Assembly: GCF_030463565.1 (NCBI RefSeq)
Contig: NC_134652.1
Coordinates: 14,299,397 to 14,363,396, forward strand
Direction of reading: 5' to 3'
DNA length: 64,000 bases
Source: Pelecanus crispus
Taxonomy: Eukaryota; Chordata; Aves; Pelecaniformes; Pelecanidae
Part shown: in pieces, positions 24,887 through 37,600 of the stretch
Layout of the letters: every line of letters begins with the position of its first letter
Numbering within the stretch: the first letter of the stretch is position 1
The notes under the pieces: generated by a model
The model's input: only the letters and a program-made list of their open reading frames with translations
Databases searched by the model: none
Told to the model about the DNA's origin: nothing
Made by a program: the position numbers and the translations under genes

Positions 24887-27800
24887 CAGGTAAGTGCTCC
24901 GGGGGTCATTCTTCCTTCCAGATTTGATGTGATTTTAAAAAAGCTTCTTGATGGGCTCTGACTAGGAGATCTTGAGCATTGCAGCAGAAATGCCGGAAGG
25001 AAAGTGGTGTGGCTCATATTTTAGTAAATGTTCCCAGCAGTGAGGGTCAGACAGCACTGCAAAAGTAGCAATATTGTGAAGGTTTAATTTGGAACTGGCT
25101 TCGGTTTAGAAGATCAGTGTTAAAAGCCTCTCTCTTTTGGCATTCGGTATAAAATTGCTTTTATCTGACTGCTTGGTACAGTTGGGCTCTAGTCAGAGAG
25201 TGATGGCGAAAGGGAACCAACGGCTTTGCTGACAGCAGCTACTGCTGCATTTGCTGCTATGGACGAGAACTTGCCAGAGGTACCTTACCCAAACTGGGAA
25301 AGCACTAGATCCCCCCTCTTCCAGGTGTTAGAGGGAGAGCAAAGGCCTGGAAGTGCCTGGACAACCTCCTGATGATCAGCGGTGATAGCAGAGGCAGCCT
25401 GACTGAGGAGAAATAGTGATTTTTACAAGCCAGCAATGTGTAGAGTTTTCATGTTTGTACGAAAACCCCTGAAAAACCCGCTGAAAGCAGAACTGCCGGG
25501 TGAAACCCAGATGTCTGGCAGTGCTGCTCTGTGAGTGTGTGACAGGAGGCTCTGTGGGTAGCAGTGGTGGGAAGGGGAGAACTGGAGCTGATGGCAGAGG
25601 GAGCTGCCGGAGCAGCAGTCCTGGCTGCCACAATGTCCTGCTACAGCTCTGAGTACCTGTTACTTCATGTACTCCATATGATTCTTTTTTGGTTTTTTGT
25701 TTTTTTTTTTCTCCTCCTATTTATTCTGGATCTGTGTCTGTGTTGGGTGGTGTCTGTCCCTTCTTCCCATCCCAGTCAGTTCAAACAGCTGCTCTGCCCT
25801 AGCAAAGCTCAGCTCACAGCGTTCCCTGGCATGTTCCTCCTGCCAGCCCCGATCAAAGCTGTGAGAGTTGGCCCATTGCCATTCTCCTGTGTGTAAATGA
25901 AGCTCTTTCTCTTTCGCCTTTTCCCCCCACTGTCTTTCATTATTATACTTCTTCCAGAGGCAGGTTTTTCTGGCTGATCTAGCACGTTATTTGTATCAGT
26001 GATACTTGCCTCAAGGCAGGGATGCTTCTTCAGCATTTACAGGGAAAACATCTGATGCACCCCACTGCCATGCATGTGGCTTGGAAAAACCAAGCATGGC
26101 GTTGGCAAAGATGAGGACCATTGAGGCCAACCATTGCAGAATTTAAGCCCTGTTAGGCACAGTCTCCGATTCATATGGTTATTTCGGCTGCCTGGCAAAG
26201 GAAAATGTACTGTTCCTTCACTTTCAAAACCAGAGGGAAGAGCACGTAGAGAAGGTTCTTGCGCCTGGGCAGAAAAGTGACATTAGCTATAAGGTGTCAC
26301 TGAGCTACCTGTGTGCATCTTTCTCTGGGTTGCCTCAAGGGATGGTGGGTGCTGTCAATTGAAAAGATAGAGTTTGCATCCGAACCCAAATGAAAACAGT
26401 GAAAATCAGCTTCAGAGTGCCTTGCTTTCAGTTCTTCCAAGTTGCAGAGGATTTGGTGATGCTCAATGAGCACCTGATAAGGAGTGGGAGCAAACGGTTC
26501 CCACACTGCCTGCAGGGAGGGAAGGAGCTCCCTAAGACAAGATACCGCCTGTATGTGCCAGAATCCCAGCAGGGCTTACAGCTTGTTTTGGAGAAAGCAC
26601 ATGCAGAGATAAGGAGACTTTCTTAAGGTAGAGGTGGTTAAGCAGTAGTCTAGACTGCCTTGGGAGACAGAGATGGAGATTTGCTGGAAGCTTTTCAGAA
26701 CAAAGTAGACAAAGGCTTGCCAGAAATCATCCAGGCACAGTGCAGGCCATGCGTGTAGGCAGAGAGGGAGACTGTATTGCTTTTTCAGAACTCTTCCCCC
26801 CCCCCCCCCCTATTTTTTAAGCGCTTGTAGAATATTAATAGATACTGGAGATGGAGCTAAGGAGACATTTTCAAGCTTAAACTGTGACACTTGATGTTCA
26901 CAGTGTAGTGCTTCCCAGAGGGGCTTGTTCTTGTGTGTGTATCTGCTCTCAAAATGCTTAGATCCTAAGCTATTTCCTCCTGGATGTTCAGGTACCTGAC
27001 TGCCACTGGTTTCAGATGAGAGTTTGATTTGTAAAGGCCTCTGGAGATTTAGCAACCAAATACCTTGGGACTGATGGAAATGTGAGAGAAAACACTTGGA
27101 TTTTCTGCGCACAGCCACTTCTGCACTGCAGATTGCAACCCATTCATGGTAATTGAAGGAGACCCTTACCTTTCTCTCCCATGCTAGTAGGGGCAAGAAT
27201 GAGATGGATGTCTGTGTTTTGCGTAGCTGGAATCCATCAGCTGACCCTCCCCTACTGCAACACACAGTGACATAAATTATCTGGCACACTAGGTGACTTG
27301 AGGACATAGAGCTCTACTGTGGTCCTACCTAGCAAGCTGGCTATGCTCAGTTTTAGTATCATGGCCACACTCTTCTGCAGCCAAAGTCAAAAGACAGTCT
27401 GAAGGTGCTTGGTTGATGTCCATCCCACCTCCCTGTTGAGCCATAGCTGCTTCATGCTCTTGGAACGAGTGCAGGGTTATGATCTCAAGCTCTGAAGGAG
27501 TTACAGGAAGAAATGTCGACTGAAAGGGGTGTGTTTGCGTCCTAAGTCATCCACAACATGTGCTCTCAGCTCAGCCTTGTATTTGCCACATGTGGAGCTG
27601 GAAACTGTCTTTGCTCCTCGCTAAGCTAAGCTCCTTGCCTGTTGCAGCAGAGGGGATTTTTGTGCCTGTGAGCAGGGGCCCCACAGCTATGACTCACAGT
27701 TCCCATTACGTTGTAACTTAGCCTTTAAGTGTGCGGAGAGGCTGTCCCTTGGCTTTCCAACAAAGCCTTCCTTTGTTGTGCTTATGTTATAAAGGAAGCA

Positions 27801-30657
27801 AGCGTATGTGTTCACCCCACACATCCCAAATGAAAACCACGTGGCTTCACAGCCTTAACGTATGCTTGGTAGTTTTGCTGCAGCAGTGCATGTTACATCG
27901 CTCTTTTCCCACTGAGTCTTTTCAGAGTTTTTCTTCCCAGCATTCAGTTTACAAACTCTTCAGGGAAAGACAGAGCTCTAAGATGTCTTCTTTTGTTGGT
28001 AAGCAGAGGGGACTGAGCAAAGAGTATGTGAAAATTATTAAATATGGTGCATGTGGCAATAGGCTGGTCTCTGAGTCATTCCCTTGGGTCAAAATGGCTC
28101 CGAGTTGGTGGCCGTGGGTGCTGAAAGGATGAGCTTCATGGAAATATTGTATGGAAGTGGGGAAGTTTGGTTTTGTGTATGGCTTTGCTTTTTTCTTCTG
28201 TTTTTTATTTATTCAAACTCATTTTGAAAAGCAGGGTTAGCCAGCAGGACTCTGCAGCCAACATATTTGTGTGCATGCGTGTCTTTTGGCAGTTTTTAGG
28301 TTTATGACTAGCGAGCCAAGACTGGGCTTACTGCTTCCCAAAGCATTTGTGCTGTTTCTCCTGCTCTTTTCTAGAGCCACCAGGTAATGAAGTAAGAGGC
28401 CCTGATTCTTCCTGCAGGTGCTGGTGTGCAATGTGGAGTGCCTCTGCTTAGATCAGGGAGTCATCCTAGTGAGAGTCAAGGAAACAGGGCATTGTAGTAG
28501 AAGTGCTCTTTCTTGCTCTCTCCTCCTTCCACACCCTCTACCCATCCCTTCAGGGGCTTTCACAGTCTGGGGATTTTTTTTAATTCTATTTTATTTAAGG
28601 AACTATATTGTTTTTTATAAAAAAGCTGGGATTTCAGGCAATGGAATAAAGCATTGCTTTTCACTTCTGTGGTGACATTTTGGCTATTTTAAATACTGTT
28701 CTTCCCCCCCAACTGTTTGAATACAAACAGCTGTAACTAGTTAGCAAAACAATAGTCCTGTATCACACAAACCTCCAATCCCATCCAGTGTTTTTGAGTC
28801 CTGTTTAAGCAGATACTTGGTCCTGCAGGTCTCCTGACATAGGAATGTGAGTCACTGAGTCAAGACTCCGATGGAGTAGAAGATCTCAGGTCAACCAAAT
28901 GCCCAGCCTGCGATGACAATTTCTTTTTGCTGTGTTTTTGTTGAGCATCTCAGTGTGGAAGTGTCTGGCAACTACTGTGCTTTCTACTGTCTGTAATATG
29001 TGTTCATTGTTACATGACTGAAGTGGGACTTCATAGTTTCACATGTAAAACATAATCATTCTGCAAGTCACGTCTGAGCTGTGCCAATATCCACACATGC
29101 TCTTCTTAGATGTGCTGGAGTGGTGTATCCCTGCTGGGAAATCAACTTTTTAATAACATTTACACAGACCCTTTAATACCGAAGCATTTGTGTCAATGGA
29201 TGTACAATATACAGTTAAGATGCAGGGCATATGTTTACCTTAGGATGAGGAGAGTCAGCATAAACCACTACCCAATTTAAAACAACTGGTGTGGTTTTGT
29301 CCACCTTGTTGAGAATTAAGTGGGGAAAAGGAGGGCAGATTTAAACAAACATCTTGGCAATTGAACCCTTTTTGTATTCTCATCACCTTTCCCTGAGGTG
29401 ACTCCCAAATCGGATCAATGAGCCATGGCTGCCCGCATGTGCAAGGGGAGGTCGTGTGGCTGAGAGGGTGACAGCCAGAGTGGGTCCCAGCACGAGCACC
29501 AGGCAGAGGCCAGAGAGCATCTGTGTGGTGACATTGCTCCATACGTTGTGGTCAACTTTATCAGGCTTTTGGTAAAGCAGCATGGGGTTTGTGTCTATCT
29601 ATGCTGATGAAAGATTGTGTAAGGCAATGACCAGCTATTGCCCAGGCTCCCATCACGTTGGGCTTGAGGGGGAGGGAGCTGGCGAGGTTGGTAATCCCAA
29701 CATTCTTTTTTTAATTTCTTGGTGTGTGTCTTTTCTCCTCCTAAAAAAGAAAAAAACAAAACACAGACAAAAAAAAAAAAACCACCACAAAAGTTCAGTC
29801 TATTCCAATTGTTTTCTTCACAATTAACAGACAAAATTTATTTGGCTTAAAAAGCCAAGCTGTTCCTGGCCAGTAGCCTACCACAACAGCTCAGTACGTG
29901 GGTGGGAGCTGCACACACACTTCCTACCTCTCCCCTCCTGCCTCCCTCACAGCCAGCACTATGTTCCAATTTGTAAAACCCCTTCTCAGCTGTAGCAGGG
30001 GGAACTCGAGGCACTACACAGACTGCCCATGTGCTGCTTGCTGACACGAGCTGAGCTGGCTTGCGCAGCCAAAAAGTAAAAAAGCACATTCAGGCAATGG
30101 GCAGGATCCTGAGTAACACACTCCTCATGCTGTTAGCTTTGTCTCCTGGTCTCCATGGGCACCCCCTCTTGGGTCCAGCCTTACAGTGAGTAAACAGTGA
30201 GTGCTTTGGGGGCATGACATGGTTCTGGGTTTATTTAGCAGTTATTACAGCTGTCCTTGATGGTGGCTGCTGGCTTCTGGGGCAGGAAGAGGGGCCCCGA
30301 ATCATGTTCTGGTCAGTGGTGTGATACCTATATGCACTGAGAAATAGTGACTTAGAACTATCCGGATAAAACCCCCACTTGCTGATGAAACTGAAAATCT
30401 AACAGATGCCACATCTCTTTGGGTTTTGGAAGAGCCCTAGAAGGCAAATAACTCCTTTTAGGCCAGAAAGACAACTGTGTACTATCTAGGCTTTGAGGGA
30501 AGAGGGGGTATGAGAGTTTACGGCAACATCTTACAAATGCGTCTGTGGGCAGAGAAAGCCAAGGCAGGAGGGGAGGACCTCTGAACATCTTGAGTGCTGC
30601 TGCAAGAAGAAAAGAAACAATCTGTCCTACTTTTACCCACAGCAGCCACTGGCAAGT

Positions 30658-30740
30658 TAGGGGTTCAAACTGCAGCAAGGGACAGTTAATGAGGCATGAG
30701 AGAAAACTTCCTGATGGCAAAGGTAGTGAATGACTGGAAG
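30658..30740 (+). repeat. Possible ancient CR1 fragment
   Basis: The stretch TCAAACTGCAGCAAGGG...AAAACTTCCTGATGGCAAAGGTAGTGAATGACTGG resembles the CR1 ORF2 end (AAACTGCAGCAAGGG then AACTTCCT...GTAGTGAA-CACTGG), but is too decayed for certainty. The surrounding open frames on both strands may be remnants of it. Confidence 0.35.
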
Positions 30741-33700
30741 GCATGAGAGAAACTCCCTGTCCTTCCCAGGGCAAGTCAAGCACTCCTCTGCTTGGAGAGA
30801 TGCTGGCAAAATCACTCCTCACTTGGTCCTGGGGCTGCACGGAAGCGTCTGCCTCCAGAGCAATGTCGGTACTGCTCGCATGCTTATCCACCCCGAATCT
30901 GCCTGTCTGTGAGAAGGGAGGGCTACCTAATCCTGTACACAGGATGAGCATCAGCATTTCCTTGGAAATACCTGATCTGGTGACCCCGGGAGGAAAATAC
31001 TGCTTCCGAAAGTCCACAGCAGACCTGTTGGGCAGGATGTCCGACTCAGGCTGCGCGACTGACCCTGTTGGCACTGCAGCAGGCTTGGGACAGGATGTCC
31101 ATGGATGTTACAAAAGGTTAACATGTTCTCAGTTGAACAGCAAAACAATAGTTACCAGGCAAGTGACCTTGTCCAACTGCTGTCCTGTGGCCAAGCAGCT
31201 AATCTGGGGTGGGGCTTCCAGGCATGTTTTGGAAGGCAGTTGCTTTGCCATACCTGCCTTGTGTAGTCCTGAGCAGGCCAGCTGGCTTGTTCTGGTTTTA
31301 AACGTGTTTGTGGTACCAGTTTGCACCTCGTGTTGGTGCATTTGGTCCTTTCCACTGGTGGCTTTGGTAGACAGCCAAAGACAAAGCCTGATCCCACTAG
31401 TCTGTGTTGAACCAACTGCGACTGTGCTGGCAACTGGAATTTGGTACTTTGTCTGTAGCACTAATTTAATGCTCAAGAAGACAAGTCAGAGCATGAGTTA
31501 TAGCTGCTGTGGCTGGAACTGTCCTGTCCTTGTCGGTAGGTAATCACACCAATGTCCTGCATGCAAGCTTAATGCATAGGGGGTGAAAGAACAGCACAAG
31601 TTGGTGCCGCTCAGACGCTGTATGGCATTTTTCTGGCTCCCAATTTTCCTGGCTGGGCTGTGTATGCTGCAGCTGACTGTGTGCTCAAAAGATGGGAGAG
31701 CAGGAGCCTCTCCTGGCTGCCCTATGCTGCGTGATCTCTGGGTGGGCTGTGCTGGGTGCTGTCGAAGCTGACAGTGGAGCAGGAAATGGGGGCGGTCTTC
31801 ATGCCTCTTTATGGGTCTGGAGACATGTTCTCACTCAGAAGTGGGGTCTTTGTTGTGGAGGGTAGAAACCAGCTGAGGATCCTCATCTGAGCCTCTGGGC
31901 TCTTGCTGCCTGTGCCAGGTGAAAGCTAGGCAGGATCACATGTGCTAATGCATACGCAGTGGTGCGGGAAGGGTAGACTGGTGCAATAAACCCTTAGTCA
32001 CCCTGGGGTGTGTTTCAGTACATGGGCTCTGAGTGGTCGCCTCAGCTATAAGGGCCCTCCAGCCCCACCTGATGCCACAGCCCCACCTTGCTGACTCAAG
32101 TGAACATGGAAACTCTTGTTTTGAGATGCAGAGCTTTGGCATGATGTCTCCTAGGAGCTGTTTTAGTTGGCAGTGTCCATCACACTGGGGTGTTGGATAA
32201 CCTGCAGGCCCCAACAAACATGATGTTGACCTGGGAGGAAACCTCACTCACTTCTGGTCTGAAATTCTTCACCAAAACGGGGCTCCTCCCCTGCCCACCC
32301 CAGAAAATACTTCTTCAGTAAAAATGGTCTCAGGAACAAGACATTTGACTGAAGCCCTGCCAAAGCCCAGGTCAAACCTGCAGAGCATTGACCTGAAAGC
32401 AGCCAAGTGATGAGGGCAGCAACCGCAGGGTCTGGGAAGGTGACCAAAGCTTAGATTGCTGTTACTCCCTCCTGAATTTGGAGGAGAGCCTTCGACAGAA
32501 GTTTCTGTCAACCCAAGTAAGTGATCAGACTATAAGGGCATAGATGTGTGTGCTCTGTTTTTTAAATACGTGCACATAAAATTAAAACATGAAAATTTTC
32601 TCATTCTTCTCAGTGCAAATGAGGCAAAACTTGAACAACAAATTCCCAGCAACTAATGGCAGAGACCAGTCTGATACCTTCACCAGGGTATTGCTCTATC
32701 TAGTGGTACCTTTGTCTTTTTCTGTGAACATCCATCCAGCATGCATCTATTCCTGAGACTTTACACATAGCAGCTGGAAGGAAAACTGCCCTCACCATCT
32801 GTCCTGAGCCAGCAAAGGTCTTTTGACTGCTCTGTAGACATTGATGGGGAGATGGTGGAAAAACAGCAGCATGGTGTGGGGTTGACTAAATAAAGTGCAT
32901 CCTTACAAGTTTTTGGCAGGAACAATAATACTGATGTGCACCTCTGCAATTCCCATTTCTCTTTCATTGTGCATGTCTCTTACAAGTCAGAGCTTGTAGT
33001 CCCCAGTAAGAGAAAACATAATTTCTTTCTGCTGCAGCCTGGCATACCTCTGAATACATGCAGAGGTAGCAATGATATTTGCAAATTGGAGAAGGACATA
33101 GTGCATTACAAAGGGCTCTCAGCAGACTTTTTGTCTTGACTAGGTCTTCATAAACACAGCAGAAGCATTTTCAGACAATACACTCCAAGGCCAAAAGGCA
33201 ATTTGCTTCCTGTTACAGCAAGGGGAGGAATTGTGGAGCTCCCAGAAGCTCAGCTATGAGGGAGTATGCCTGGGCCTGAAACCCCTGGGCTTGAGATTCA
33301 CATCTTCCCAGTAAGAAAGTCCCAAGTGCAGATTAGTGGCTGTTCTGAGCTATTAATCTCTCCAGCTAAAACAAGCAGCGGAGTCCTTTCCAGACCTCAA
33401 GGACCTTCCCAAAAAGAGTCTCAGAAATCATATTTGTTCCCTTGAAAGTTCTGGTTTCAAAAACTTGGCAGCTTTCAATGAAAAAAGCTCCCAACCAGCT
33501 GTAGTTTCTATCATCTCTTCGAATTGCCTCTTTTCTTGCAGCCTACCAAAGCAAAATGCAATGTGGTGGCCACCTATTCACTGCCTTTTGTGTCAGCCAA
33601 ATCGCAGGAAGCAATTGAGTGTGTCGTAGATGACATCTTGGCGTATTCCAGTGCATGACTGAACAGCATTCAGTGGCTTGACTTGCGCTTTTCTAATTTA

Positions 33701-34099
33701 AGAATCAAAGCTTCAGCTCACTCCTGCCTGGTTTATTGCCGAACACTAGTCAGAGCGTGTTTTGCTTCCCATGATTAAAAATTTAAGGGAATAAAAAGGT
33801 GGAAAAAATATAGCTGTATGAGGAACTCTTGGGGAAAGAAAGGGACCAAAGGGAAATAGTCTCCCATGTCTTCAGAGAAAATGGAGGGTTCTTTGGGCTC
33901 AGAGCACATGAGCAGCCTACAGAGGCAAGTTGCAAGCTGCTGTTTAAATCTCTTTCTTTTCCTTTGACAGACTAAGCAGGAGACAAAAGGGTCTGAAGCT
34001 GCTGTGGAAAAGGGTGTAAGGAAGTCTTGGGGACATCAGAAGTTGAGCACATTTTAGCTGGAAGGGACGGAACATTGTTATGGCTTTGAGCATCATTGT

Positions 34100-34615
34100 C
34101 TACCCTGGTGAGGCCACATGTGGAGTACTGTGTCCAGTTCTGGGCTCCCTAGTTCAAGAAAGACAAGGAACTACTGGAGAGAGTCCAATGGAAGGCTACG
34201 AAGATGATTAGGGGACTGGAGCATCTGTCTTATGAGTAAAGGCTGAGAGAGCTGGGTCTGTTTAGCCTGGAGGAGACTGAGAGGGGATCTTATCAACACT
34301 TACAAATATCTTAAGGGCAGGTGTCAGGAGGACAGGGCCAGACTCTTTTCAGTGGTGCCTGGCAACAGGCACAAACTGAAACACAGGAAGTTCCATCTGA
34401 ACATGAGGAAAAATTGCTTTACTTTGAGGGTGACAGAGCACTGGAACAGACTGCCCAGACAGGTTGTAGAGTCTCCTTCTCTGGAGATATTCAAAACCCA
34501 CCTGGACGCAATCCTGTGCAACCTGCTCTAGGTGAACATGCTTTAGCAGGGGAGTTGCACTGGATGATCTCCAGAGGTCCCTTCCAACCCCAAACATTCT
34601 GTGATTCTGTCTATG
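34100..34615 (+). mobile_element. CR1 LINE fragment, decayed, plus strand
   Basis: The DNA follows the CR1 3' end: CCACATGTGGAGTACTG, CAGTTCTGGGCTCC, the CTGTTTAGCCTGGAGGAGACTGAG segment, then CTGGATGATCTCCAGAGGTCCCTTCCAACCCC and a terminal ATTCTGTGATTCTGTC tail ending near 34612. ORF2 is broken by several stops and shifts, so it is older than the CR1 at 12361. It is in sense orientation within ITPRIP intron 2. Confidence 0.9.
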
Positions 34616-37600
34616 AAGGACCTATGCTGCTTATGCAGGGAAATCCCCTGTGGCAGGGTGGCTGGCAGGAAGGGGGAGAGGACACACTGCCACAGGGCAG
34701 TGGCTGTCCCAAGTCGGCCCACATGAACACTAGATGAGCCCTGTGATGCTCCCAGGTGAGGAGGAGGTCTTCAAGGCAGAAGCTGAAGGTAGAGCTGAGC
34801 TCTGCCCCATGCCACATAAAACACCACTAAGCAAATCTGCTTGCGCTAGCGTGCACTGCAAGCACTATCCGTCTTCAGGGCTGACTACAGTCAGGAAACA
34901 GTGTGATGGCTATTTTTATATTGTCTTGCAATAGTCTCTGCAGGTGCCTTCAAGGCCACTTGTGGAGGGACCCAGGTAGCGCAGGTGATACCGAGACAGT
35001 TACTGCAGAGATGCACGCATAGCAAGTGCTGGTTTGCAGAGCTCGGCACCAGTTTTTCAGCTTGGGGTGCTGCATTTGTGCTGGTGAGGAACTGCAGCTC
35101 TGTCTTTGCTCCTCTGCCAAGGGGCTGAGCGTGGCTCAGTCTCACCTGAGGGACCATATTCAGAGCTCCAGCCCATTTCTTCTCCAGCCTTTGGTATGGC
35201 TGGTGCTGCCCAATGTGGCAAAGGAGAAGAGTCTTGTCCAGTGGCAATTTTGGGGCAAGCCTCTCTGGCCATACCCACCCCTTGTTTTTTATGGTGTGTA
35301 TGCAAGAGGATTTCAGCCAGCTCTCAAAGTCCCCATGCAGAGGGTGCTTTCCAGCCATCACTTGACCTTAGGCAAGTCTCTGCCTGGCTGTGCAAAGGCT
35401 TTACATGCCTGTAAGCTTCATGTGCTGCTTCCCTTTCCTTGCAACATGCTGCTTGTAACCGTGCTCCAGCTGAGCAGGTGAACCAGACATTACAGAATTG
35501 TGTAGCAAAGGGCTTTCGGATCAGCTTAGTGATCAGCTTAGTGTGACTAGCTGGCTGCCTCCTGCATGTGGCTTCATGGCATCAACCTGAACTGCATGGT
35601 AGCAGTGTCCTATTTTCCCTTCCCTTCTTGGGGCTCCCCACATCACTCAGGACCTGCTGTGGGGCTGATCGGGATCCTCCAGCCAGGGAGGCTGCTTCAA
35701 GCTTGAAAGGATGAGGTCTAACTTGCCTGGGAGCTGAGGGTGGAGGGCTGCAGGTGCTCTTGGTGAAGCCTTTGAACATACCAAGTGCTGCAGGATGCAG
35801 CTGATCATTGTTTCTAATTGTGCAGCAGAATGATCAGCTGCTTTTATCTCACTGAGCCCTCGCTCCCCAGCTGGAGAGTGGGACGGCACCTGCCCCCTCA
35901 GTTCCCAGGGTTGTTCAGAACAATTGTTAACCTTAAAATCAGTGAGGCACCCAGTCACTGAAGCAGTGAGTGCCACAGAAAAGCCCAGAAGGAAACTAAT
36001 TTTGGTGCCAGGGTCGGGTTTGAACAAGCAGCATCACATGCTGGGCAGTGAGCAGAGATGGAGCTTTGCATGGAGATGTTGGGGCTCCATGTACCTGCTT
36101 GCTCTCAGCCCTCCTCCCTTCCCTGAGTGGCTTTCCTCGGCCTCGCTGCTCCTTTCCATGCTTTGTGCCCATGGGAGCACAAGAGGTGGGGTCTCTGCTC
36201 TCTCACCCTGGGAACACCCCAGCCCGGGGAGCAGGGTGAGGGCAGGCTCAGCTGTTCATGGATGTGGCCTGCCTGCGATGCGACGAGGACCACAGTGCCC
36301 TCCCTCAGAGGGGTCTTCGGAGCGCTGGGACTGCTGCAAGAGGGTCAGCAGAAGGTAGTTAGATGTAAGCCTGTTACCAAGCCTGCACATTGTCTGTGTT
36401 TTGAATGGGAAAAAACTGGCATGGCCAGAAATTTGGAAAAGGTTGAAGATCACTTTGGGAACTTGCTGTTTAAAAACTCATGAACACTTTTTTTTTTCCC
36501 CTCATGCTTGAAATGTTGCTAAATTGGATGCATAGATGAAAAAATGATGTTTCTCTTTCTTAGTCTCCAGCTTGGAAACATTTGAGCTCTCTCCCTTTTA
36601 CCCACACAAAAGCTGTCTCAGCCAGAGCAGGCATAAATATTTTTATCAGACTTAAATTGCTTGGGCTGAAGTTAAAAGCAAGGGAAAAGAACAGCCTTTT
36701 TTATGGGGTAGGCTGGACTGCCCTAGCAGGCAGCGCTACTGGTTTCACCTGTATTATTTAGTCTTTCCATATTAGCCAGGAAAGCTGTGTCTGATGAGAT
36801 GTGGGAATGCTCTTCCCGTACCACCCTTGCTGCTGCCAAGGCCAGGCTCCACTGACCTTGGCCACTGAGCACGACTAACTTTAAGCCTTCCCTGGGGTTA
36901 ACGTTTGGCTTCATTTTCTGGTGTGAATAGCTACAGTAGCAAAAGGGCAGTTTTGACCAGGAAAACTTCCTCTGTTCAGGCTGAAAACAGACATGCCTCT
37001 TGCAAATTCATGTGATCTGAAGATGTTGTCACTTCAGTTTTCATCTTGACTCTTTTCCAGAGGTTGATGCCTGTAGAGCTGGGGAAACTCTGGCTGGGGG
37101 AAAAGGTTGTGTGCATGCTTCCTAACCTACTCCGGCAAAATCAGCTGGGGTAGCCTAGACTGTGCATGTAACTCAGAATGAATTCAGTGAACTGGCCAGT
37201 GATGGACTTGGGGTTGTCTGGCCTAAGTCCTTCTGCTAGCAGAGCTTTGGGGCAGGTAACCTCTGGAAGCGGTGTGCCCATGGGCAGCTGGGCATGGGAG
37301 AGTCTTGAAGGGTACAAGAAGATCCTAAGGAAGCTGACTTTTTGCAGCCCTATGCATCTAAGAAGTAATTGGTAACAGTAAAACATCTCACCCGCAGGGA
37401 CAGAGGCCTAGCAGGGCAGAGCAGCAATGTCATCCTAGTCAAGACTGCAAGAGAAGGCACCTGGCCCTTGGCCATGTTATTTTTAAGCTTAGAAAGCACA
37501 CGTGGTCTGCAAGAGCGTAGCACTAAGGAAAGGAACTCGCCAGCGTTTCCTGCCCTGCCCCGGCAAACTGATAAAGCCCTTTGCAATGCAGGGCGACCCC

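Larger units (their letters stand above)
24783..24889 (+). other. ITPRIP: Probable ITPRIP non-coding exon 2 (5' UTR)
   Basis: A 107-bp block bounded by a strong acceptor (pyrimidine-rich tract ending TTTTGCAG, AG at 24781-24782) and a strong donor (GCAG|GTAAGTG, GT at 24890-24891). No frame is open from end to end with coding character. It lies between the CpG-island first exon and the coding exon on the same strand, so the simplest reading is an alternative or constitutive 5' UTR exon of ITPRIP. It carries two minimal upstream ORFs. It could instead be a chance splice-site pair or part of an unrelated non-coding transcript. Confidence 0.5.

Noticed and set aside
26095-26150. Possible ancient CR1 tail (GGACCATTGAGGCCAACCATTG)
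   Set aside because: Similarity to the CR1 3' end is short and gapped, so it cannot be separated from chance by eye.
33523-33660. Acceptor-like TCTTTTCTTGCAG in ITPRIP intron 2
   Set aside because: No convincing donor follows, and there is no coding similarity or uORF-type structure, so an exon call is not supported.
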